From NCBI GenBank assembly GCA_907164885.2, contig OU015498.1, positions 89,200,142 to 89,264,141 on the forward strand: a stretch of DNA of 64,000 nucleotides, written 5' to 3'. The DNA comes from Dolomedes plantarius. Lineage: Eukaryota; Arthropoda; Arachnida; Araneae; Dolomedidae. Below the pieces are notes generated by a model that searched no databases, was not told the origin of the DNA, and was given only the letters and a program-made list of their open reading frames with translations. Positions 33,896 through 42,286 of the stretch are shown one piece after another. Positions within the stretch are counted from its first letter, which is position 1; every line of letters begins with the position of its first letter. Both the position numbers and the translations under genes were made by a program.

Positions 33896-35890
33896 ATGGC
33901 ATTTTTAATGACTTATAAGAAGGAAGATCTCCAGGTTCTTTCAGATGATCTAGGGATTGATTTCGAGGATCACGATAGGAAATGTGACCTATACGACAGA
34001 ATTTTGGCCAGTGCAAGGTATGATGAAGAGAGTGTTAGGGCTCAAATAAAAATCATTAAAGAAGAGCGCGAAAAAACCGAGTTTAGACACTTAGAATTAG
34101 AACGCGAAGCTAGACAAAGAGAATTTGAACTGGAAAGGTTGCGGTTGACTCATGCAGCCGAAACCGCCAGCGTAGCTTCGTCCCAGAATGAGAGCGCTAG
34201 GCCCGTACGAAATTTCAAAACCCTAATGCAGAAATATGATCCGGATAAGTCGGACATTTCGCTCTTCCTAACTCTTTTCGAACGTCAGGCCCGCAAGGCT
34301 CAGGTTGAAGACGGGGAACGAATGATGCATTTGCTTTCATTATTACCCACGGAGATCGCTGAAATAATTATTCGCGAACCCGTTGAGGTAGCAGATGATT
34401 ACGATCAGGTAAAGAAATTACTTCTGAGCCGTTTTAAGTTAAGTCCGGAGACTTTTAGAGTTAAACTAAATCAACACCAGAGGCGGCCAGGTGCCCTATG
34501 GAAAGATTTAATTTTCGAGCTGAGAAATTATTTAGAGGGATGGCTTGAAGGGGTAAGTGTAAAAGATTTTGAAGCCCTTAAGAATCTCATGGTTGCAGAC
34601 CAGATTAAAAAACGCGTCCCGGCGGAAATCCGAGAACACTTTTTAGATGATTGGGGAGCTATAGTGGACCCTCACATCTTAGTGAAAAAATTGGACGAAT
34701 ATGAAGCGACAAGGCGCACTATCAGAAAACCCCTTAATTTAAAACCACCAGAGAAAAAGGCGGCGGAGAAACCCAAAATCGCTGAGGAGATAAATGAGGA
34801 TAAAAAGGGAGACTGGGAAAGGTCTAACTCTTTTAACGGGAGGAGCCAAGGATCAGGTGGGAATAACTGGCGCACACGCGAGTTCGAAAAACGTAAGCCC
34901 CCGGCTTGTTATCAGTGTGGGTCGACCGATCATCTGAGACCTCAGTGCCCCGAATTACACAGGCAAACTGCCGAGCGTGTAAACAGTGTAGCTACTGCGG
35001 AGATCTTTGAACCAGTGTTCAAGCCATACTTAAGTAAGGCAAAAATAAACGGTATCGAGACCACCATTCTCAGGGACAGTGGTTCGAGTTTTGATCTAGC
35101 CCCTATTAAATTAATAAACGCCTCAGATTTTACCGGAGAAAGGGTATGGGTCCGCACAGCCTTAGAAAATGAATTGCGGAGTTTACCGGTCGCTAGAGTG
35201 CGAATAGAAAGTGAGAAATATGGGGATCTGCTCACGAAAGCAGCCGTGGTAGGAAAGTCAGTGGGAATGAACCATTACTTAATGGGAAATTACACCCAGG
35301 AACTCGTAGAGAGGCTCAAAAGCGAACCCCAGTCCGTGAACGGCATCGTTACGCGAAACCGGTCGCTAGCCATAGTAAGTCGTGGAGAAAAACTAGAAAA
35401 TTCAATTCCCGCCGTAGGAGTTGAAACCGAAACTGGTCAGAGTGAAGAGGGAACGGTCCAGGTCGAGAGCGAATTAGTACTGCCCCCGGGAGAAGGGAGC
35501 GCAGAAATGGATTTAGCGGGTGTAAGCTCAGAAATTTTCCGAAAAGAGCAAGAGAGGTGTAAAGAACTAAAGCCCCTCTGGAATAGGGTTAAAAATAAAA
35601 CCACAACCGAATATTTGGTTGAAAAAGGGTTGTTGTTCAGAAGAGCCACGGATCACAGAGGCAAAGAACGGAGGCAGTTAGTCATTCCTAAATGTCTTCG
35701 AGCCAGAATCTTAATTTTGACTCACGAGGGATTACGGGGACATATGGGGGTCCTCAGAACGAAAAATGAGCTATTGCGTTATTATTATTGGCCCCAGTGC
35801 ACCAAAGACGCGGAGATGTTCGTAAAATCTTGCGACCCGTGTCAGCGAATAGGAAAAAAAATAATGCCGGTAACAACCATAGGCATATGA
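33896..35890 (+). CDS. Gag-protease-integrase zinc finger polyprotein of the LTR element
   Basis: This is a 664-residue open frame. The start is the ATG at 33896 in context AAAAAATGG, since the upstream extension has no ATG. A charged coiled-coil-like stretch rich in Glu/Arg/Lys lies at about 45-90, followed by a retroviral Gag capsid/SCAN-like region to about 285 (for example [15 protein letters not shown]). The CCHC knuckle [14 protein letters not shown] is at 338-351. A protease-like segment [13 protein letters not shown] has its Asp at 394, with Asp-Ser-Gly as in pepsin-like retroviral proteases. The integrase HHCC finger has H610, H616, C646 and C649 (HEGLRGH ... CDPC). Integrase directly follows protease with no reverse transcriptase between. 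The frame stops just after a deletion junction near 35870-35888. Gag could still be made and the element might be packaged with help from a complete relative. Confidence 0.9.
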   Translation: MAFLMTYKKEDLQVLSDDLGIDFEDHDRKCDLYDRILASARYDEESVRAQIKIIKEEREKTEFRHLELEREARQREFELERLRLTHAAETASVASSQNESARPVRNFKTLMQKYDPDKSDISLFLTLFERQARKAQVEDGERMMHLLSLLPTEIAEIIIREPVEVADDYDQVKKLLLSRFKLSPETFRVKLNQHQRRPGALWKDLIFELRNYLEGWLEGVSVKDFEALKNLMVADQIKKRVPAEIREHFLDDWGAIVDPHILVKKLDEYEATRRTIRKPLNLKPPEKKAAEKPKIAEEINEDKKGDWERSNSFNGRSQGSGGNNWRTREFEKRKPPACYQCGSTDHLRPQCPELHRQTAERVNSVATAEIFEPVFKPYLSKAKINGIETTILRDSGSSFDLAPIKLINASDFTGERVWVRTALENELRSLPVARVRIESEKYGDLLTKAAVVGKSVGMNHYLMGNYTQELVERLKSEPQSVNGIVTRNRSLAIVSRGEKLENSIPAVGVETETGQSEEGTVQVESELVLPPGEGSAEMDLAGVSSEIFRKEQERCKELKPLWNRVKNKTTTEYLVEKGLLFRRATDHRGKERRQLVIPKCLRARILILTHEGLRGHMGVLRTKNELLRYYYWPQCTKDAEMFVKSCDPCQRIGKKIMPVTTIGI

Positions 35891-35985
35891 GGTGGTCTCT
35901 AGCTATGCAACCATTTAATTATAAGATTGTTCATAGGCCAGGATCACAAAACAAACATGCTGACTGTCTCAGTAGAGCGGAATAA
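35887..35985 (+). pseudogene. RNase H C-terminal tail of the LTR element
   Basis: In the frame shifted from the Gag frame the sequence reads [20 protein letters not shown], then [11 protein letters not shown] and a stop. This is the end of Ty3/Gypsy RNase H (RW...L..Y.....Y..G..N..AD.LSR). Its position after the integrase finger, with about 390 bp of noncoding DNA and the polypurine tract following, shows that RNase H is the last coding domain. Everything between integrase finger and this tail is deleted. Confidence 0.88.
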
Positions 35986-36359
35986 GCTAAATTTACTTGA
36001 ATTGTAACATTTTTTTCTTATTATATTTGTAATTCAGTGTATTGTTTTTAAATTAAGAAATTGTGATAAGATAAAGTTTTCTTTTTAGTTGAACCTCTAA
36101 ACCTAAGATAGTGTTGTAAATATGAATGTTTTTTTTGTGTTTCTGTAAATATAAATGACATTTAATGTTTTAATTGAGGTATTGTGTTAGTGTAAAATGT
36201 TTTTTATTGTAAATTAAGTGTAACATGAATAAGTAAACTTAACCTAGAAGTTGATGCATAAATTAAAATTGTTAGGAATGCCTCTGGAGATGGAATACAA
36301 GTAAGATACCTGTACCTAACCCTTGATTTTCAGATTTTGCAGAACCGCAAAATCTCTTC

Positions 36360-36374
36360 AAAGGGGGGAGGGGC
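36360..36374 (+). promoter_or_regulatory. Polypurine tract of the LTR element
   Basis: AAAGGGGGGAGGGGC lies immediately upstream of the 3' LTR's TGTGG, the expected site for plus-strand priming. Confidence 0.8.
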
Positions 36375-37271
36375 TGTGGCAATTTCCCCCCCTCGAGGCG
36401 AATAGGAACACCATTAAAATCGCCGCTAGCCGTGAGCCGATGCTAAAGAATGGCAAACCCCGCGGGTGGAAGAGGACCACAATAGGCACCTCTTCGGGAC
36501 GCATTCCTGGGATGAAAAGAGGAGACAGTCTGGCGCCATATTTTGACAGTGGCCGACAATGACAGTTTACGCCCTGAAACGAGTTCGCTAATGAGTCAGC
36601 GGGCAATGAAGATGTAATAATCGGCATCGTTTTTTGCGCACGGCTAGACGCTCAGCCTATCCGGAGCGAGCTATAGAGAGGAGACTAGAAAGAATTCCGC
36701 CAGGGATCAAGTTTTTAAAAGAAGCCGACGAGGGCTTGAAGACCAGAGTTTTTTGTGCGGAGAGTTTTTTGTGCGGAGAGTTTTTTGTGCGGAGAGTTTT
36801 TCCTTAGAGAGCTTAGGGGTGATACCTGATCTCCTAGCTCCACGCACTTTTAAGTGACTTGTTTTTTTGTGAGGCTCTGCCCTCTACGTGAGAAGACCCT
36901 TTTTCACCGAGAAAGGTCGGGGGAACCGATCGGAACTTGATCTCCCCAATTGTGATATTTCAGAGAAGCTGCTAGTTTCCAGTGGACGAGTGCGGGCCCT
37001 TTTTTTCTGTGACCTGACCAGCGGTTCGTCACCTCGTTTTAGCGACAGTGTGCTCCATCCTTGAGAGACAATCCACGTTTTCTACTCCAACTTCTATGGA
37101 CTGTTTGTATATATATATTATTCGAGATCGCGGCCTAACCGTCTTTATTAAATAAAACTGAAATCCTCATTATCTTAAAAGTTTCTATTGTAGTAAGCTG
37201 TCTACCTTACACGTAACCTGTGACGCTACCTAAGTGTTTGCTTTTGACACAAATCGCAGGAATACGTTACA
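36375..37271 (+). repeat. 3' LTR (897 bp)
   Basis: It matches the 5' LTR apart from one extra 16-bp GAGTTTTTTGTGCGGA unit and, by eye, a G/A difference (GATGTAATAATC versus GATGTGATAATC). Followed by the GTGT duplication. Confidence 0.95.
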
Positions 37272-37275
37272 GTGT

Positions 37276-38016
37276 AGTACTAACTTACTAAAGTTACTTC
37301 GTTCTAGCGACAAAAAATGTGCCATATTGTATTGTTACAGTTACGTAAATACAAAAATCTGTTTTCTTATCCTCTTTCTGTGTCGATGTCTAAATATTCT
37401 ACAAGAAAAAAAAATACAAATAACAATATATATTTGCTAAAATAATCATTCTGGGAAAAACAGAATATATTATTATTTCCTCTCCAAACTTCGCTAATCA
37501 TGGTTTTTATCCCGTTTGTTTACCTTATTTGAATTTAATAACATTTTCTGTCTAGTTTCGTGAAAAAGTAGAAAATATGGGTAAATATTGCTGCCCTAAT
37601 AGAACTGAGAATCTCATTTCCTGGTTCCCAGCCTCTTGTCCAGCAACCCAGTACAAGTCTAAAAAAAATACTATTTAAAATCACTCTATACAGTACCAAC
37701 AACTTCGTAAACATGGAAAGTAAATTTGGAAAGTTCCTTAAGGTAGTCCCAGTACTGTTCGCAAAGAGGGAAGATAGGTGTTCTTGCTAAATTATACGAT
37801 GTGGAAGGCTTCATTGAGTAATCATGTCTGGTAAGGAATTGAAGATAAACAACCCAACAGATTTTGCTAGGTATTCGAAACCTGGGTTTTATTTCTAAAT
37901 GGGATACCCTAACTCTTTTCCGGTGATTATTCTCAGACGTTTAAAAAACTATTAGCCATGATGGATAAGAAAATAATTTTTTTTATATCATTTAGTGGCA
38001 AAGACAGAAAGGAGGG
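37276..38016. other. AT-rich intron sequence between LTR elements
   Basis: No supported feature. The 68-residue frame at 37234-37440 starts inside the LTR and is not a gene. Confidence 0.5.
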
Positions 38017-39005
38017 TGTAACATATTCCGTGCTTGGTGTCAAAGCCGACACGCTAGGTAGCGCCACACCGGTTATGTATAGTGATAAAACAGCTTACTA
38101 ATAAGAACTTGTTACACTAATATCAATTTATTTGGGATTCTGGATTAAAATATTTCACGATTAGATCGTGTTCTGGAACATCAATTTACACTAGTAATGT
38201 TCGTTGAAGTCTGCGACGCACTTTAAAGATTGTCCGTTCGGCTGGCTGGATGCTCTGTCGCTACGGATCGTCGATCGGGCTTTCAGGAAATAAAGCTCTA
38301 ATCGCAGAAGTCTCAGTTGCTAGGAACGGTTTCCACTCGTCGGAACCGGCTGGAATGAGGCTAACTCGAACTCCAAACGCAATTTTATCTAATTATCACA
38401 GAGTAGTGGACGGCTCGTCCCACACTCTCACCAAAGAAGCTAGCTGCTTCGAAACTAGGGAAGATCAAGCTTTGATCTCTAAACGACCCTTCTGAGCGAG
38501 AAAGAGGTCTTCACCCTTCGGAAACAGGATCGGGATCGGCCTAGGATCTGGATCAGATCCGACAGCAAAAACAGTCTCCGACTCTCCTCTCCTCTCGTCT
38601 CTCTCGTAAAAATCTCCTGCATCCGCTTTTAAAACTTTTTTCCCTGGCGGGATCTGTAACAGCCCCGCTCTTTGATCTTGGGGTCCTCATAGGCCCTTGG
38701 CTTGGCCTGTGTGCAAAACGATACCTATTTTTTCATATCGTTATCGCACGGTGGATCATTACGGCCTCTCATTAGGGGGATGGTCCCCCTTTTTAGTCTT
38801 TTGTGTTATAGTGTCTTCGCTCTAGACATCGGGGCGCCTCGCTATTGTAAGTCGCTCCTCACCTGCGAGTCGAACAGCCGACCCTTTTGTAAGTCACCCC
38901 TCCGCCGGGGAAAACTATTGCATCTTCGCAGTTCGCCGATGGGCTTACTCTGTTTCAAGCCGAGGTTGATAAATTTCCTGGGCCATGAGGAGGGGAAATG
39001 TCACA
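38017..39005 (-). mobile_element. Solo LTR of a related Gypsy subfamily, reverse orientation
   Basis: It reads TGTAACATATTCC at the left and TGTCACA at the right, i.e. TGTGACA...GTTACA on the minus strand, with AGGG duplicated exactly at 38013-38016 and 39006-39009. The U5 end is similar to that of the 31920-37271 element (GTGTCAAA..., TAGGTAGCG.CAC, ACAGCTTACTA). The 989-bp body is otherwise diverged. Open frames here (38250-38495, 38702-39325) are LTR sequence and not genes. Confidence 0.85.
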
Positions 39006-39300
39006 AGGGGTTGGTTGCACAAATGGCATCCAGCTTTCGTCATTTGTGCTCAGCTTATTCATTTCAGTATACAAGCTCGGGATCGAAAGGAGAAAGTTTG
39101 GAGTACGTTTTATTCTTAACCTTGTTGCTTTTTAAACTTGCGGTTGACTTTTTCCGTACCTTTCTCAAGGTGACTAAGTTTCTTTTTACACAGACGCACA
39201 AAACCATATGTCAACATCCAGGGTATCAAATCTACGAGAAAGTTCAATATAGTTTTCAGGACAGTTCTCAATTTTATCTAAAGCTTCTGAAATATCTTAA
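39006..39300 (-). pseudogene. Unidentified coding-like remnant (minus strand)
   Basis: The minus strand at 39296-39197 reads DISEALDKIENCPENYIELS, then RRFDTLDVDIWFCASV and a stop. Beyond the MITE at 39301-40018 the same strand and frame continue as HIDGSTERANRKALAGGFIR, then QVSYSTVPWSKTMRTLAKRP (about 40145-40025). This looks like one old coding region split by the MITE, perhaps of a retroelement or a captured gene. No family was recognised. Confidence 0.3.
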
Positions 39301-40018
39301 GGGGACAGTGGACCTTCAAATCTAACTTTTTTGTTTTGAATGGATTTGCTTGAAATTTGAATAGGTGATTAGTACCGTAGATATGTAAAAGTGGTTAAAA
39401 TTTGAAGATGAAATATTAATAATTTATGAATTATGAATTATTAATTATATAAAAAATTGTCCTAATTAAAAATGTTCGATGCACATTTCTTTTGCATATA
39501 ATATGGTAATTTTTATTTACAGGATACCTTATAGAACTAACAATGAAACTTATTGCTTATTTAAGCATTCATTAAAAACATAAAGAGAAAAAAATAATAA
39601 TAGTGAAACCACCCTTTTTATTACGCAAAATACCTATAAATCATCTTTTCATGTACAAAATTTAGAAATTCTGAGCTACGAAGCATAATTTTTTTCAATA
39701 AGATTTATTTGATATACAGTTAAGAATATAAAACTTAAATTTCAAAGTAATACGATAATTAGAAATGCGCCTGGAGCAGTTTGAATATTCGTATGACATG
39801 AAAATTTTTATTTCGAGAAAAACACATTTAAAGTTATTGCTATTAGTAACCACATAATATCTAAATTAAATACAAATGCCTATAACCAGGAAAGTAATCG
39901 CAGAAATTAAAAATTCATTTTGCAACACATTCCTACTCGTCCGTAGTTTCACAATTCAATAAAATAAAAAAATCGAATTTTTGGACAAATTTCCCAATTT
40001 TGAAAGTCCACTGTCCCC
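39301..40018. mobile_element. TTAA-target MITE, GGGGACA family, copy 3
   Basis: Exact TTAA at 39297-39300 and 40019-40022. The inverted ends are GGGGACAGTGGACCTTCAAA and, read from the right, GGGGACAGTGGACTTTCAAA. 718 bp, no coding capacity, same end family as 23726-24404. Confidence 0.85.
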
Positions 40019-40022
40019 TTAA

Positions 40023-40873
40023 GGTCTCTTTGCCAAAGTCCTCATCGTTTTGCTCCATGGGACAGTAGAGTACGAAACTTGTCGAATAAAACCACCAGCT
40101 AGAGCCTTCCTGTTGGCTCTCTCAGTCGAGCCATCTATGTGTGCTTGCTTCTGTAAGGTGTGTCCTAAATTGTAGACTAAGTGGCGTATTAAAGGATGAG
40201 TTTTAAAATACTATTTTATCAACATCACGAACAAGATCTACATGGTTTGATCAGCTATTTTTAGACCCCTATAAGCACGCCATGCCTCTGAGAGAAATAG
40301 GTGGTCATGAACCGGAACATGCATAATTTGGGGAAATTTAAAATTGACTAACATAACATATATATCACAAACTTATGCTACATGGGTATAGTTGAAACTT
40401 AAAGATCAAGTTATTGATAAAGCCTTTAATGCTGTTCAGCTTTGAGTATCATTTAATAGATGTTTTAGAATATCTTTTCTGTTTTCCTGCTGTTAAAGGT
40501 AGCAAAAATATTTTCCATCTTTTCATTACTTTAACCCTTTGGACTCCGAATTTTTCTTTTTCAGTTTTCTTTCCGAAATCTCTACATAATTTTATCTGAT
40601 TTAGTTTAAATTTATAAAAAAGTTTAACTGAAAAGAAGGATTTAATTTTTTTTTTAAGCTAGAGAAAAATAGCAATAGAAAATTCGTATTCAAAAATCAG
40701 TATCATTTGATCTGCAAAGAACGATTGTGTTCTGTTTGTCTTATAACGTAAATAACCATAAAATATTATTTAAAATATATATATATATATAGCTGGAAAT
40801 TAAAAAATGTCGATTGTGACTAGACATAGGAGTTGCTGTGAATAAAATTGTTATCGAGTCGCCATAAGAATCC
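40023..40873. other. Intron 3' region before the duplicated acceptor
   Basis: 40025-40145 holds the second half of the unidentified minus-strand coding-like remnant. The rest is AT-rich, with a short TA run near 40778-40792. Confidence 0.45.
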
Positions 40874-41120
40874 AAAGGATTAAGTTTCCTATCCTTGAAG
40901 TTTCTTTTTTGCCCTAACTATTTGTTATGATTTAAGGATTTCTGTTGATGATAATGAGTGCGAGCAACTTTTATTTCTCAGACCTCCACTATTGACATAG
41001 TAATACAAAGGGTTAAGTTTTTAGACCTTGAAGTTTTTTTCCCCCTAACTAATTTTTATGATTAAAGGATTTCTGCTGATGATAATGAGTGCTTCTAACT
41101 TTTATTTCTTAGACCTCCGG
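40874..41120 (+). repeat. Tandem duplication of the exon 2 splice acceptor region
   Basis: Two copies of a ~130-bp unit. Copy 1 (40874-40988) runs from AAAGGATTAAGTTTCC to TTTATTTCTCAGACCTCCA. Copy 2 (41007-41120) runs from AAAGGGTTAAGTTTTT to TTTATTTCTTAGACCTCCGG. Both include GGATTTCTG.TGATGATAAT and a complete polypyrimidine tract plus AG followed by ACCTCC. Only copy 2 continues into the kinase C-lobe coding sequence. Confidence 0.9.
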
Positions 41121-41557
41121 AGTGTTTCCTCGAAGAAGGTGGCAATAAGGTAGACGGCGATAAGTTCGACTGCTGGAGCATCGGCATAACTGCCTACGAG
41201 TTATTTACGGGAGGAATGCTTACCATCGAATTCAGCCGCCATCCTAATCGCAAGAACTTGCTTGATCTGATTCGAGTCTCAAACATCATGGATCTGAAAT
41301 ACTTCGTTTCGGCCATGGACAGCAGGTGGGATATGAAGACGTATTTGTTGAATACGGAGCCTCATGCTGCTCGCTTTAGGGATTTACGATGCCTGGAGCC
41401 CTATAACTTCGGGAAGAATCACTTCGATTTCGTGAAAAGCCTGTTGAAATTTGATCCAAAGCTGCGGTCCACCGTTGAAACTGCCCTCAGAACTAACCTG
41501 ATGCAAGACGTTATCAACCCTCGACGGAAGAGAGACGATGATATATCCTGCGTGTAA
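41113..41557 (+). CDS. Membrane pseudokinase, terminal coding exon (residues 276-423)
   Basis: It begins after TTTATTTCTTAG, completing the Arg276 codon, then reads PPECF (APE motif equivalent, 277-279). KFDCWSIGITAYELFTGG follows (293-310), which keeps the helix F Asp (D295) and the W-S-x-G core of kinase subdomain IX. KSLLKFDPKLRSTVETAL (384-401) keeps the conserved Arg of subdomain XI (R394). The C-terminus is basic then acidic (PRRKRDDD) and ends at TAA 41555-41557. Thus the structural C-lobe features are preserved while catalytic-loop and DFG residues in exon 1 are not. The fit of phase, spacing and domain content makes the two-exon model strong. Both exons are free of stops, which argues against a dead gene. 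Confidence 0.85.
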
Positions 41558-41700
41558 AAAAAAATCTCTTCTTTCATCCCTGACTTGTTTTTGTAAGCCA
41601 TATACTTATTTGTCAATGCCCGTTAGGAAAGCAAGTCGCTATTTAACTGGCACACCGATGAAGGTGAGTAAAAGTTTAAAATTTGTTATGAATAAATAGT
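41558..41700 (+). promoter_or_regulatory. Probable 3' UTR with poly(A) signal and a strong splice donor
   Basis: AATAAA at 41691-41696 lies 134 bases after the stop codon and is a plausible polyadenylation signal. Just upstream, GATGAAG|GTGAGTAAA (junction 41663/41664) is a near-consensus splice donor, which could start a 3' UTR intron in longer transcripts. Confidence 0.5.
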
Positions 41701-42129
41701 GGATAATAAGCAAATGCATAAGTTCTTTCGATATTTTGTCTGTTTTTCTGCTAGATCACATAAATGTGAAAACCTTTATAAATTTCAGTTAAATTGCATG
41801 TTAAAGGTATTTTTTTACAAATCAGATCATTGTTGTGTATATTGTAAATGAGTTTCCATTTCAACGAAATATTATGCCCTTAAAATTACTATTAACTACT
41901 CCATTCCAAGATGGTAGATGTATTTATTTCCTTGAGAGTTATGTGGAGTGATCAGTTCGCTATATTTTTTTTTATCCGTCTCCATCTGTCAATCGAAGGC
42001 AGTCGGTTTTTTTCTCCCGTCTCAAACGGGATAACGGGATTCAGCGTAAGTTCCAGTGGACGCGAGAAACTTAATTGATATCTGTTACTTACGCAATGTA
42101 TATAAACGAATCGCTAGCAAAAAGTCCCA

Positions 42130-42192
<63 letters not shown>

Positions 42193-42221
42193 TAATTAAT
42201 TTAGTTATTTATGTATGTATG

Positions 42222-42286
<65 letters not shown>

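Larger units (their letters stand above)
31920..37271 (+). mobile_element. Recent Gypsy-type LTR retrotransposon, Gmr1-like order, internally deleted
   Basis: A 5' LTR (31920-32800) and 3' LTR (36375-37271) are almost identical, begin TGTGGCA and end GTTACA, and are flanked by the 4-bp duplication GTGT (31916-31919, 37272-37275). A primer-binding-like TGGTGGCAGCAACGG lies at 32822-32836 and a polypurine tract AAAGGGGGGAGGGG ends just before the 3' LTR. The internal region is 3574 bp: leader tandem repeats, one long Gag-protease-integrase-finger frame, then an RNase H tail. Integrase core, reverse transcriptase and most of RNase H are absent, so it is not autonomous. It is markedly more GC-rich than the intron around it. 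Confidence 0.93.
20071..41112 (+). other. 21,042-bp phase-2 intron of the pseudokinase gene
   Basis: The intron runs from GTATTTGC at 20071 to TTTATTTCTTAG ending at 41112. Joining makes the split Arg codon AG|A and reads continuously into PPE, the equivalent of the kinase APE motif, at the expected spacing (25 residues) from the GFT motif. Much of the intron is transposable elements, several inserted into one another. I found no additional + strand exon with kinase-like content inside it. Read-through past the donor ends in a stop at 20129-20131 after 19 more codons, giving a 295-residue protein without the C-lobe. Confidence 0.75.

Noticed and set aside
38250..39325. 81- and 207-residue plus-strand frames
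   Set aside because: They lie in the reversed solo LTR; the longer one runs across its boundary and has no coherent domain.
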